NCBI GenBank assembly: GCA_963725085.1
Contig: CAVRXM010000005.1
Location: 992,001 to 1,056,000 of the forward strand
DNA: 64,000 bases
DNA from: VRUE01 sp963725085
Lineage (GTDB): Bacteria > Actinomycetota > Thermoleophilia > Solirubrobacterales > 70-9
Direction of reading: 5' to 3'
Part shown: positions 8,270 to 17,172 of the stretch, in pieces
How the letters are laid out: each line of letters opens with the position of its first letter
Numbering within the stretch: position 1 is the stretch's first letter
Notes under the pieces: generated by a model
The model's input: only the letters and a program-made list of their open reading frames with translations
Told to the model about the DNA's origin: nothing
Databases searched by the model: none
Made by a program: the position numbers and the translations under genes

Positions 8270-8464
8270 GTGACCCGTATCGGTAGCAGCGCCGGCAGAA
8301 TTGAGACATGGTCGAAAACCGCTTCACAAAGCTGTTTCGTCACGTTCACATAACCCCCAAAATTAAGCATTGATAAGCCCTGTTCGCGGATGTAGCGTCC
8401 CGCGATCAATTCAACCGAGGAGACGCGCCGTCACCAGTCGGCGGCCGCGGAAAAGGAGAGAGTT
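8270..8464. promoter_or_regulatory. Divergent intergenic region (GAF/GGDEF gene and cupredoxin operon)
   Basis: A 195-bp gap between divergent genes. It holds the lowest-GC stretch nearby (about 8325-8385, with cacataaccccc and aaaattaagcattgataagc), where promoters for both directions would be expected. A strong ribosome-binding site (AAAAGGAGAG, about 8451-8460) precedes the TTG start of the cupredoxin gene. No clear operator repeat or riboswitch was seen. Confidence 0.45.
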
Positions 8465-9049
8465 TTGAAGCAGATCATCTGCCGCTCGGCCGTGGTCGCG
8501 ACGGTCGGAGCGCTCGCCGCGATCGGCATCGCGGGGCCCGTCTGGGCCAGCGCCGGCGACTCCGCCGCCGAAGCCGCGCCCGCGAACACCGTCCTGATCG
8601 AAGGCAAGGGGCGCTCCGTCCATTTCGTCTACCCGAAGACGATCGTCGCCGGCGAAGACCTGACGATCACCAACAAGACGAACTCGAAACAGATCGGCCC
8701 GCACACCTTCTCGCTGGTAACCGAAGCCGACATCCCGAAGACCAAGAAGGAACGGAAGCTGTGCTTCACCCCTGGCCACATCTGCAAAGCGGTCGCCGGA
8801 TGGCACGGCGTCAAGGGCGAAGGCCCACCGACGCAGAACCCCGCCACCGCAGGCAAGAAGGGCTGGGACACCGTCGGGAGCCTGAAGAAGAAGGGCGACT
8901 CCTGGTTCACCGGGATGAAGCCCAAGGCCACCTTCACGGCACCGGTCTCCGTCGACACCTCGAATGGCCCGCAGACGATCACCTTCATGTGCGTGATCCA
9001 TTCCTGGATGCACGGCTCGATCGAAGTGCTGCCGCCGACAGGAGGCTGA
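8465..9049 (+). CDS. Secreted cupredoxin (type 1 copper protein)
   Basis: A 194-residue exported protein starting at TTG with AAAAGGAGAG upstream. A signal peptide ends near ASA (residue 30). The mature part is a plastocyanin-like domain. Likely copper ligands are His80 (QIGPHTFS), Cys176, His179 and Met182 (FMCVIHSWMHG), the expected His...Cys-x2-His-x2-Met pattern. A long insert with its own Cys100 and Cys107 separates the first ligand from the rest and may form a disulfide. The AGGAGG at its 3' end serves the multicopper oxidase gene that follows, so an extracytoplasmic electron donor/acceptor pair is inferred. Confidence 0.82.
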   Translation: MKQIICRSAVVATVGALAAIGIAGPVWASAGDSAAEAAPANTVLIEGKGRSVHFVYPKTIVAGEDLTITNKTNSKQIGPHTFSLVTEADIPKTKKERKLCFTPGHICKAVAGWHGVKGEGPPTQNPATAGKKGWDTVGSLKKKGDSWFTGMKPKATFTAPVSVDTSNGPQTITFMCVIHSWMHGSIEVLPPTGG

Positions 9050-9050
9050 G

Positions 9051-10667
9051 ACGGCCGACCGCTCCCCAGATCCGCGGCGCCTGAGGCGACGGGCGTTCAT
9101 CGGGGCTCTGGGGGGCGGGGCCTTCTCACTGTTCGTCCCGGGTTGGGCCCGGACCGGGCGGCCGGTCCCGTTCGCGGCGGGGCCGGCCCCGGCCCGGGCC
9201 GGGATGGTCCCGTTCCGGGCCCGGCTGCCGATCCCGCGGGTCCTCGACCAGGCGCGGATCGACGTGCCGATCCGCGAGGCCGAGATCCAGGTCCTTCCCG
9301 GCCGGCGGACTCGGATGTGGACCTACGACGGGAGCTTCCCGGGGCCGACGATCCGCAGGCCCGCCGGCCACCGCACGGAGGTCACCTTCCACCACCGGCT
9401 GCCCCCGGGAGCGGGCGAGCTGAGCGTCCACCTCCACGGGGGCCACAATCGGACCCAGTTCGACGGCCAGCCGGGCGGGCTGACCAAGTCGCACCCGAAG
9501 TCATTCTTCTGCGACATCCCGCAGGACCTGCCGCTGACCGAGTCCGGCAACGACTTCCTCCTCTATCCGGGCAGGAGCAGAACCTACGTCTACGACCTTC
9601 ACGAGGACGGCGGGCCCGAACGCGCGGCGTTCCAGTGGTACCACGACCACCGCCTCGATCACACCGCGAAGAACGTCTGGCACGGCCTGGCCGGGATGTG
9701 GATCGTCGACGACGACCTCGACCGCTCGCTGCCGCTGCCTTCCGGGGACCGCGATATCCCCCTGATGATCGCCGAGCGGACCTTCGACCGCCACAACCAG
9801 CTCACCGATCCGTTCACCGACCTCCGCCCGCCGGCCGACGGCATCACCGGCCACACCGTCCTCGTCAACGGCGCCTTCATGCCCCACCACCGGGTCACGC
9901 CCCAGCGCCACCGCCTGCGGATCCTCAACGCCTCCCAGTTCCGCGCCTACAACCTCCACCTCTCGAATGGGATGCCGATGACCCAGATCGGGACCGACAG
10001 CGGCCTGATGCCGCGACCCGTAAAACGCCACAACGTGTTGATCGGCCCCGCCGAGCGGGTCGAGCTGATCATCGACTTCTCCAGCGCGGGGGGGCAGTCG
10101 GTCGAGCTGCGCAGCGGCCCCCGGAAAGACGGCGGGACGGTCACCGGATTGAAGCCCTACGTCGGAGCGCTGATGCAGTTCCGGGTCGATTCAGGCCGGA
10201 TGCCGGACAGGACGAAGATCCCCCACCGCCTGCGGCCACTGCCCGCCTGGACGAAGCACGTCTCGAAAGAGCCCGATCACAGGTGGACGATCGAGATCGG
10301 CGGCTTTTTCACGCCGACCTGGGTGATCAACGGCCACAGCTTCAACCCCGCCCGAGCCGACGCCTTCCCCGAGATCGACACCACCGTCACCTGGGAGGTC
10401 GTCAACAAGACCTCGGTCGCCCACCTGTTCCACCTCCACCACACCGACTGGTACCTGCTCGCCCGCAACGGCAAGCCGCCCCCGCCCTGGGAAGACTGCC
10501 TCAAGGACACCTTCTTCGTCCTCCCGAACGAACGCCTCCTGATCGCGGGCCACCTCAGCGACTACATCGGCAAGTTCGTCGTCCACTGCCACATGCTCGA
10601 CCACGAGGACCACGGCCTGATGTCGCAGTTCCAGGTCGTGAAGAAGGGCCGGAAGGAGAAGTCCTAG
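9051..10667 (+). CDS. Tat-exported multicopper oxidase (CotA/laccase-like)
   Basis: A three-domain multicopper oxidase of about 538 residues. Copper motifs are VHLHGGH, WYHDHRLDH, HLFHLHHTDW and HCHMLDHEDHGLM; in the last, the residue ten after Cys (axial position of the type 1 site) is Leu, with Met next to it, which in laccases tends to go with a high redox potential. The first ATG in frame (9204) would leave no export signal. Upstream in the same frame is a Tat signal (RRRAFIGALGGGAFSLF) and the only well placed start is ACG at 9051, five bases after a perfect AGGAGG (9040-9045). I take 9051 as start; ACG may be a rare start or a one-base error for ATG. It overlaps no other gene and follows the cupredoxin directly. 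Confidence 0.88.
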   Translation, partial: TADRSPDPRRLRRRAFIGALGGGAFSLFVPGWARTGRPVPFAAGPAPARAGMVPFRARLPIPRVLDQARIDVPIREAEIQVLPGRRTRMWTYDGSFPGPTIRRPAGHRTEVTFHHRLPPGAGELSVHLHGGHNRTQFDGQPGGLTKSHPKSFFCDIPQDLPLTESGNDFLLYPGRSRTYVYDLHEDGGPERAAFQWYHDHRLDHTAKNVWHGLAGMWIVDDDLDRSLPLPSGDRDIPLMIAERTFDRHNQLTDPFTDLRPPADGITGHTVLVNGAFMPHHRVTPQRHRLRILNASQFRAYNLHLSNGMPMTQIGTDSGLMPRPVKRHNVLIGPAERVELIIDFSSAGGQSVELRSGPRKDGGTVTGLKPYVGALMQFRVDSGRMPDRTKIPHRLRPLPAWTKHVSKEPDHRWTIEIGGFFTPTWVINGHSFNPARADAFPEIDTTVTWEVVNKTSVAHLFHLHHTDWYLLARNGKPPPPWEDCLKDTFFVLPNERLLIAGHLSDYIGKFVVHCHMLDHEDHGLMSQFQVVKKGRKEKS

Positions 10668-10691
10668 AGCCGAGCGGCGCGACCGGTGGGT

Positions 10692-11506
10692 TCACGGCGT
10701 GTAGCTGGCCGTGACCCTGCCCAACTGCGCGAGCGCGCCGCTGCTGTCCCCTTTGCCCTGGGTGTCGACCACCCGGACCCGGAGGAAGAGGAACGGCCCG
10801 GGTCGATCGGGGGTGGGTTTGTCAGGGTGAAGGTCGGGCAGCCATGGCTTTTGTTCCCGAGCGAAACCGCCTGGTCGAGGGGCGTGGAAACCGCCGTGGG
10901 TGGAAAACCCGTGCCCGTGTCGGCCTCGTTCAGCTCGTAGACCCAGACGTGGTTGATCACCGTGCTCGTCAAGGTGTTGCCGGGCGGGTAGGGGCCGACG
11001 AAGTAGCAGAAGCCGACCGAGCTGAGGCGGACCGAGCTCCCGCTGAGGCTGCTGGGGCTGAGCAGGTACTGCTGCATCTGCCCGGTCGCGGTGAACGGGC
11101 CGCCGAATCCGCCGAACTTGAATGCGTCCTCCTCGCCATTGCTGTCGGTCTGGGTGGCGTCCGCCGTGACCGAATCATTCTGGGGCGCCGAGGTGTGGAG
11201 AACCCAGGCCGCAGGCTGGCCGAGGACAGTCGGGCCGGCGGGGCCGGGCGGCCCCGCTGCGCCGTTCGTGCCCGCCGCCCCCCTTGGTCCGGCTGCGCCG
11301 CGCGGGCCCTGAGCGCTCCAGGTCAGGCGCTTGTCGCGATGGCGGCACCGGTGAGCGACGTACAGAGCGCCGCCCTTGTGCCGCACGCAGGCCGCGATCG
11401 TTTCGCCGGAGTGGCCGCTCGTCGCGGCATAGGCGCCGCCGGAGACCGCCACGACCAGGGCAGCAAGGGCAACGCCCATCGCCGGACTGAAGCTGATCCT
11501 TCTCAT
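10692..11506 (-). CDS. Exported collagen-like protein (one frameshift)
   Basis: About 270 residues. The N-terminus is a signal/anchor (MGVALAALVVAVSGGAYAATSG) of the type shared with other exported proteins of this window. It is followed by a Cys-containing segment (AACVRHKGGALYVAHRC), a short collagen-like stretch of eight or so Gly-x-y triplets (GPRGAAGPRGAAGTNGAAG), and a beta-rich C-terminal domain. The frame slips near 10,800, where GACCCGGGCCG appears to have lost one G: the other frame gives FLFLRVRVVDTQGKGDSS and ends ...TASYTP at 10692. The uncorrected frame would instead end at 10664. The function is unknown; a cell-surface fibre or adhesin is a guess. Confidence 0.7.
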
Positions 11507-11641
11507 CGCCTGACCGCCTAACCGATCAATTGCCGGGACCCGATACGCCCTGGAAGAGACGCACCGAGCGTCTTGGCTTGAGAGTACTCCGGCGCGGCAA
11601 GAACGAGCGGCGAGGCGGACGAATGACCCGGAGGCTCGGCA

Positions 11642-13163
11642 CTACTTGAGCTTCCCGGTGACTTTGGGCGAGTAGCCGAGGGTCTCCTGATTGCTCGCGT
11701 CGATGAGGACGACCCTGAAGACGGACTTGGCGGTCACCTTCACTTTCTTCGAGGCCTTGCAGCCTTTGCCCGGTTTGACCGCCCGGCCGAGGTTGTCCCA
11801 ACTTCGGTCGGTCTTGACCTGGAAGAGGACCTTGCGCTCGGCACAGTCTTTGCCGCGATTGACGATCGCCGTCAGTTTCGTTTTCGCGCCTTTCTTCACC
11901 TTGATCGGGCTGGCGGCGAGCCGCACCTGCTCTCCGGCTTTTTTGGCACCGCCAGGGGCCGGACCTCCTCCCCCGCCCGGCCCGCCCGACCCCGGGGCCC
12001 CGGCCACCGAGAAGACCTGGATCTGGCCGGTCGGCGGCGGTGTAGGCGAGAAGTTCGCCTTCGGGGCCGAAGTCGAGCCTCGTGAAGTAGGAGCGCGGAT
12101 CCGTCAGGTAGGAGATCCCCGCCCGGCAGGGGCCGATTTCCACCCCGCAGACCTGCATCGTGTCGGAGCCGTCGAGGACCCCGTACCCGAAGGAGGCGAT
12201 GTAGTGGCCGCCGGCGTCGAACACCGAGATCCTGAAGTTGCTCTGCTCGCTGACGAAGACGTCGTTGGTCCCCGGCTGGACGACCACCGAATAGGGCCTG
12301 CTCAGCTGGCTCGCGCCGCTGCCCGAGCCGCCGAATGTGAAGTCGATGATCGCCCCCGGGTTGGCGACGGTGTTGATGTGGGTGACCCGGTCGTTATAGA
12401 GCTCGGCGACGTAGAGCCCGCCCAGCCCGGGCGCCGTGTCGATCGCGTAGTTGAAGCCCGGATGTTTGCTGTTGAGGCCGCCGGGATCCGTATAGCCGTA
12501 TTTGCCGCAATAGGGGTCCGGTTCGCCGATGACGATCCCTTCCCCGCTGAGGGAGCAGGTTTCGAACGCGTTGCCGACTTCGGAGTCGTAGATGGGATCG
12601 TTGACCCCGTTGCCGTGGAAGGCCATCGGATACCAGGGGTGTGCGGCGACGTTCGACGCGAGGTTCATCGTCGCGACTTTGTTGTTCTGCCCGAACCCGA
12701 CCGTGCCGAGCCCGTTCGGGTAGGCGCGCAGGATCACCTGGTTGGAGCCGATCCGCTGACCGGTTTCAGAGTCGGCGTGAAGGAAGTCCCCGCCACTCGT
12801 GTTGTACGACACGATCCTCTGCGAGTAGCTGCTGCCGACCGGGATGTAGACCCTGCCGCCGTAGTAGGCGATTCCGAGCGCTGCCGAATCGTTGATGTTG
12901 AAGCCGTCGCCGAGGTTGTGGCCTTCGTCGTCGACGTGCCCGACGCTTCCGCCGCTGTTTTCACCTGTCGCGACCGTCCAGAAGGTCCCGTCGAACCCGG
13001 GAGCGTAGCCGCCAAATTGGAACGTCCCGATCGGGAAACTGCGGGTGGGCGTCACCGAGAACGCCGCGCTCGCCGTGCTCGTCATGCCGACGAGGATCGC
13101 GATCGTCCCGGCGCCAACGAGGAGAAAGCGCCGCAGCGAGCCCCTGATCACCCCAACGCCCAT
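11642..13163 (-). CDS. Exported NHL/beta-propeller repeat protein (one frameshift)
   Basis: About 506 residues after correction. A signal peptide (FLLVGAGTIAILVGM, cut near ASA at about 33) leads to repeated NHL-type units such as GLGGLYVAELYNDRVTHIN, RPYSVVVQPGTNDVFVSEQ and FRISVFDAGGHYIASFG, typical of six-bladed propellers. The C-terminal 110 residues lie in another frame (GGAKKAGEQVRLAASPIKVK onward) and resemble the basic Ig-like modules that close actinobacterial secreted propellers. The slip is near 12,030, where GACCGGCC has one base more than the GACGGCC needed for ADGQIQVFSV. It would bind ligands outside the cell; none can be named. Confidence 0.75.
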
Positions 13164-13212
13164 TGAGTCGACAGGCTGTCATCCGCAGCCGTCGCCGTCA
13201 AACAGGTCGTAC

Positions 13213-13668
13213 TCAATATCCGAGGTAGTCAGGCGGATCGATCGGTAGCAGCCGAAATGCGGACGCCACCGGCTCCGAGGACCCGACCGCCTCGGGCTGA
13301 CCGCCCGGGAAATGGCGTTGATCGAAGGTCGCTACTCTGCTGTGCCGAGCCGCCCCGCGAGCGCAACGAGGGACGCATCGGTCAACCCGAGGTCGATCGC
13401 GCGCCAGCGCCGGGAGATTTCCAGCGAGTCGAGTACCGCTGCCGGCCACCAGCGGACGCCGTACGCGCCGGCCTCGAGCTCCGCCCACAGGGCCTCGGCG
13501 CCCGCGCCTCCCGCGTGACGCGCGCACCAAGTAGTCCATCTCCGCGACCGCGAGCGGCGTTGTCGCAAGGGCCTGCTCGTTCGAGATCACCCACTCGCGT
13601 GCCCTGTCGTGATTCCGGTCGCGCGCGTTGAGCAGCGCCAGCACCACCGAGGTGTCGAGGACGATACT
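13213..13668 (-). pseudogene. vapC: VapC-type PIN-domain toxin (frame broken)
   Basis: PIN-domain ribonuclease toxin of about 150 residues after correction. The start IVLDTSVVLALLNARD carries the first catalytic Asp, TTPLAVAEMDYLV the conserved Glu, LGLTDASLVALAGRL the third acidic residue, and VATFDQRHF the last; it ends DPPDYLGY. The middle (about 13,335-13,530) lies in a different frame from both ends, so at least two indels are present. The start is also damaged: GAGGAGTATCGTC would become an overlapping antitoxin stop and toxin GTG start with one extra G (GAGGAGTGATCGTC). Toxin of a VapBC pair; broken as given, perhaps only by sequence errors. Confidence 0.75.
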
Positions 13669-13896
13669 CCTCCCCGAATCCGTCGTCGAGGCGCTCGTCA
13701 GTACGCTCAGACAGGTCCTCGGGGCCATCGAAGACCCCAAAGATGCTGGGTCGGGACTGGCCGCCATCGCGCTCGACCGCGGCGCGTAGAGCGCGGCGGA
13801 TCATCTCCGCCTTCGTCACCCCTTCGCGCTCGGCCCACTGCTCGAAGGGAAATGAGATCTCGGATCGAGATAGATGCTCGTCTTCTTCGTCGCCAT
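13666..13896 (-). pseudogene. vapB: VapB-type ribbon-helix-helix antitoxin (frame broken)
   Basis: About 77 residues. It starts MATKKTSIYLDP at ATG 13896-13894, the usual ribbon-helix-helix opening. After a one-base slip near 13,865 it continues in the frame WAEREGVTKAEMIRRALRAA, then PSIFGVFDGPEDLSERTD and ends GFGEE. RHH antitoxins of this form bind the vapBC promoter and neutralise the PIN toxin encoded next to it. Both genes are close to the left-hand copy of the attachment-site repeat at 14,081. Confidence 0.72.
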
Positions 13897-14080
13897 GCAA
13901 GGAGGGGGTACCCCACCACCCTATACATCCAGATCCTCATCCCAACGCCGTTCCAGCAGGTGGCCACGGAGTACGTCTCGCAGCTGGCAGTGAGGACATA
14001 CCGCGTGATACGAGCCCTCATCCTCCAGGTCTCCGCTCGCGGACGCTGCCTGAGTGTGAGAGCTGGGTTCCGGCTCTTTT

Positions 14081-14115
14081 CTGCCTAGAACCCGAGCGCG
14101 ACCTTGGCATCCTCG
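14081..14115. repeat. Direct repeat, copy 1 of DUF59-gene 3' end (putative att remnant)
   Basis: CTGCCTAGAACCCGAG followed by CGCGACCTTGGCATCCTCG. It matches 21,956-21,990, the stop and last codons of the DUF59 gene, with 3 differences in 35 bases, in the same orientation. It is not part of any gene here. Read as a remnant of an attachment site. Confidence 0.6.
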
Positions 14116-14198
14116 CACCACCCCGCACGTGTTCAGCGCACTGCAGGCCTTCGCCTATCTGGCGCTAGTCAGCCCACCAATCGCGCTGGCCTTCGACG

Positions 14199-14528
14199 TC
14201 ATCGCGCGAGAGAATCGCCGAGATTCGGCGCGCCGATGACGAGGATCTCGAGGCCCTCCGGCCCGGCCTCGTAGCCTCGCCACATACCGGGCGGGACGCG
14301 CACCGCGTCCCATTCCTTGAGGTCGACGATCTCGTCGTCGACCTTCATCCGCCCGCTCCCGCGCAGGACCACGTACACCTCCTCCTGTTTCTTGTGCGTG
14401 TGGCCGTACGGAAAGCGATAGCCGGGCGGGACCAGCTGGTAGCTCAGGCCGGACTTCTCGAGCTCGAGCGCCTGGGTCGCCAGGCGGAACTCAAGTCAGG
14501 CGCGCCATCGAAATTGGAACCGCATCAT
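14199..14528 (-). CDS. Cupin-domain protein (two indels near the N-terminus)
   Basis: About 109 residues. AGGAGGAC precedes the ATG at 14528. In the literal frame a TGA follows after ten codons; removing one T and adding one G (near 14,510 and 14,491) gives MMRFQFDGAPDLEFRLATQ, which joins the intact part. The cupin core is clear: YRFPYGHTHKKQEEVYVVL (first motif, His, His, Glu) and AVRVPPGMWRGYEA (second motif region). The substrate is unknown. It lies between the first and second attachment-like repeats and may be cargo of an older insertion. Confidence 0.65.
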
Positions 14529-14608
14529 CCAGGTCCTCCTTCAGGCTCCTGAGAGTCAACGGCACGGCGCAATCGGCTGGCACCGATCCCCATTCCTTTG
14601 GCCCCTCT

Positions 14609-14653
14609 GCTTAGAACCGAGTGCGAACTTCGCGTCCTCGGACATCATCTCCG
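14609..14653. repeat. Direct repeat, copy 2 of DUF59-gene 3' end (putative attachment site)
   Basis: This 45-bp stretch matches 21,958-22,003 with two substitutions and one missing base, over the part reading TAGAACCGAGTGCGAACTT then CGCGTCCTCGGACATCATCT. The match ends sharply on both sides. Together with copy 3 it bounds about 7.35 kb that contains a tyrosine recombinase next to copy 3, the arrangement expected of an integrated element. Confidence 0.72.
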
Positions 14654-14883
14654 CTGGCGGAAATACGGATCACCCTCCAAATTGGCACCTTCCGGATGCC
14701 CCTGGGTACGGCCCTGGGCACGGATTCGGTATGGAGGCGCGGCGTCGTCGGACTACCGCCTTCACCTGGGACCCTGAACAATCGTAGTGGCAGGCTGAAG
14801 GCTGCCGATGTCAATGTCCGGGAAGGCCTCATGAAACCTCTCCGCCAGGACCCCTTCCCGGCTCCCGGCCTGGCCTAGTGCGA

Positions 14884-14925
14884 ACGCCCCGGCTGGATTC
14901 GAACCAGCGACCCACGGCTTAGAAG
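14884..14925 (-). tRNA. tRNA-Arg(TCT) 3' half (truncated)
   Basis: On the minus strand this reads as a tRNA from the anticodon loop to the discriminator: loop CTTCTAA (anticodon TCT), stem GCCGT, variable GGGTC, T-stem GCTGG, T-loop TTCGAAT, T-stem CCAGC, acceptor CGGGGCG, then T. All spacings are canonical. The upstream bases (GGCAAT) cannot pair with GCCGT, and no D-arm follows, so the 5' half is absent and it is not a functional tRNA. 3' tRNA halves are the usual att trace left by integrases that enter tRNA genes. The intact gene is not in the window. Confidence 0.78.
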
Positions 14926-15219
14926 ATTGCCCGAGCGCTTGCGGCTGTTTGCGGCTACTCGCGATTCACGGCCAAATCAGCTGTTCGCTGATTCAGACCC
15001 GTTGCCGTTTGCGGCTTTCTCCGGGTGTGGCTTCGTCACGCAGACTCGGTAGTGAACATGGATACGACCGAAGACCTTCAGCACCACCTGCTGAAGGCCA
15101 CAGCAGGACGTGTGCGGAAATGCGACGTGGCCGGCATGGCGGACCTGTCCAGCTACGGACGTGCCTCCGGTCAGGCAGAGCACCAATCACCGCGGTTGCT
15201 CCAAGGCATCGAATGAGGC

Positions 15220-15546
15220 TCACTCGAATACCACCCACCGGACTCGCTTGTGAAGGAGATGGCAGTTGCCGTGGCCCACGTAGGCCCTGATCCGATGTCG
15301 GAAGCATTTCCATCGTCCGGAGGCGATGTGGTTGCAACGGCTGTCGACGCAATGAATCCCGTTGAAGACTTCGCGTGCCTTGTGGCAGCCGACCCCGATA
15401 CCGGTGAGCTTCCCTGACCATCCAGGCGGATTGCCGCAGTGATGCACTCGGGCTGCCCCGGCGGGAAGAGCGCCTACAGCGAACACGCCAACGCACACCA
15501 GTGCCAGTAGAAACCCCCGCTTCACGACCTCAACCCCCCTCTCCAA
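15220..15546 (-). CDS. Small secreted cysteine-rich protein
   Basis: A frame of up to 108 residues. A signal peptide (RGFLLALVCVGVFAVGAL, cut near AGA) precedes a basic mature part with six Cys (HHCGNPP, GVGCHKA, GIHCVDS, RCNHIA, WKCFRH, GNCHLL). VGCHKAREVF resembles the GVSC-x-A-x-x-V segment that begins small exported domains common in Solirubrobacterales. The start is uncertain: ATG at 15546, or GTG a few codons later. Unknown function; disulfide-stabilised extracellular protein inferred. Confidence 0.6.
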   Translation of the reverse strand: MERGVEVVKRGFLLALVCVGVFAVGALPAGAARVHHCGNPPGWSGKLTGIGVGCHKAREVFNGIHCVDSRCNHIASGRWKCFRHRIRAYVGHGNCHLLHKRVRWVVFE

Positions 15547-16319
15547 CGGTCGTGACTATCGCCGTCGGGCATCCATCGTCTCAGTCCATGCAGCCGAAAA
15601 CAAGCCCCAATGTTGGTAATCGCGACGGAAGTCTAGTTCGAAACCCCAAGTTCTCGGTATTTCGCAGGCGTCCGGTCGCCGGGATAATCGCCGGCGGAGT
15701 TCATGCGTCTCAGCTTCGTCCTGATCCCTGGTCTCGCGGTTGCGGCCTTTGCGGCGCCCCCGGTTCCATGCGCCACAGCTTTCGACCAAAGTTGTCCCCA
15801 GGTCGCCGATTGGTTCGGCCGAAGAATCCTCGCTCCGCGATACCAGCGGCGAAGCGCATCGCTCATTCTGGAAGCAAGCTTCGAGCTCCGGAAGTCAAGA
15901 GGGGCACGAAGACCGAGCACTCAGTGCAACTCGCCGGCTGTGCGGGTCGAAGGTCCTTCAGAAATCCGTTTATGTCCGGCTGCATCCAATCGGGATGCGG
16001 TGCGCGTCCTGCGACTTGCGTGGCTTCTACGTTCAGTTCCGAGACGGGTCCTGGGAACTCCTCGCTTACTTCTGATGCGCTTCGGCTTCCCTCTCATCGG
16101 TTGTGTGGCCTTCTTGGCGGCTCTGGTGGCCCGCCGAGGGGTCTGGGAACGGAGTGGGGGACATTTCCACGGCTAGCCGCCGGTAAGCGCACCACGCTCT
16201 AAGCCCTCCTAACGGTGTAACACCCTCAGATGGGGCATTCCCCACAGAAGAATTGCTTTCCATGTCCCCAGGACACTGAGGAGTAAAGCGAGAAGGGCAG
16301 ATCAGGATTCAGCGCGTTC
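15547..16319. other. Stretch without a defined gene
   Basis: About 770 bp with no gene I can support. A plus-strand frame at 15,703 opens with a signal-peptide-like run (MRLSFVLIPGLAVAAFAAP), and another plus frame ends YVQFRDGSWELLAYF at about 16,075. These could be the two ends of one small secreted protein broken by indels, but the middle cannot be joined with confidence. Confidence 0.35.
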
Positions 16320-16830
16320 TCAGCCGCTTGCAGTCGTCACTGGGGTGCAGATTGCCGTGACAGTCAATGAGGAGGAGCCAGCGCCCAAGATAAACGCGTT
16401 TGCCAGCCATGCATTCCGGTCGGGGACGGGGCGGCTTCATTCACGAAGGCCACTTTGGGATCACTCACGGTCGCACCACCGCCGATGACCTTCTGACCAG
16501 ACGGACAAGTCGCGGTGCCAATGGTTCCGCCGGGACCCGGTGTGATCGTTACAACTGCCGAGACATACTGGACCGTACCCAGGCTTGCGGCGCTGACGCC
16601 CGTCAAGGTACTGCCGTTGACCTGCTTGCCGGTCAGCGTGCCCTTCTTGACCTTTGCGGCGGTGATCGCTTCCTTCTTGATTTTCGCTGTGGTGACGGCG
16701 TTATTCTTGAGCTGCTTGCTGCCCACCGTGTTCTTGCCGAGCTGGGACGCCGCGAAAGCGCTTCACCCCCGATCGCGATGAACAGGGCAAGCGTAGCGAC
16801 GACGTTCGCGTAGGTCAGTTTCGGGCGCAT
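16320..16830 (-). pseudogene. Exported repeat protein of the RPKLTYANVV family (frame broken)
   Basis: Starts MRPKLTYANVVATLALF at ATG 16830, a short signal/anchor typical of this lineage, then units of about 11 residues of the form NAVTTAKIKKE and AITAAKVKKGT, and a beta-rich C-terminal domain (TCPSGQKVIGGGATVSD). Two indels are needed: near 16,755 (after FIAIGGE) and near 16,410, after which the frame reads WLANAFILGAGSSSLTVTA and ends at 16320. About 170 residues. The function is unknown; surface location is inferred. A homologous gene with a homologous leader lies inverted at 20,180. Confidence 0.7.
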
Positions 16831-17172
16831 CTGAACCTCCGTTGGGTTTTGGCTTTCGGCCACTTGCCCCCCCAGCGGGTTATGGCCCACACCGACGGTA
16901 GCCCCGGTTGGCCGAAGAGTCAATCTGGCGAGCGGCGGTCAAGGCCGAGGCGAGGCGACCACTTCCGAAACGCGAACTCACGGGATCCCAGGCGTACAAC
17001 CCTCTTCCGGGGTTTGGCGTTGCCCGTCTTGACCATTTCCTCATGCCCCTGGTGCCGTCCGCGCGCAATGCGCGAGCCGGGTATATAGTCGTTCGCGTCG
17101 CCGTTGGGGGGGCAAACGGGAGCGCCGGAGTCTCTAGAACCCGAAAGGCCAGCCACTCCGAAAGGAAACCCC
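16831..17172. promoter_or_regulatory. Divergent leader region of two exported-protein genes
   Basis: About 340 bp between the minus-strand repeat protein and the plus-strand secreted protein. The minus-strand leader (16,831-16,915) contains GGGGGGGCAAGTGG then CCGAAAGCC and GGAGG before the ATG; this string and its flanks align with the leader at about 20,110-20,179. CTAGAACCCGA at 17,134-17,144 is an 11-base match to the core of the attachment repeats. A TATATAG at about 17,081 may belong to a promoter. Confidence 0.45.

Larger units (their letters stand above)
14529..15219. other. Non-coding stretch in accessory region
   Basis: About 690 bp without a convincing gene. It holds the second DUF59-type repeat (14,609-14,653), the tRNA-Arg 3' half (14,884-14,925) and, just beyond it, three copies of TTGCGGCT within 90 bp (14,939, 14,949, 15,010). 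The short frames here have no recognisable product and mixed codon use. Confidence 0.5.

Noticed and set aside
14621..14878. An 85-residue frame as a gene
   Set aside because: It begins inside the attachment repeat, has no ribosome-binding site and no recognisable domain.
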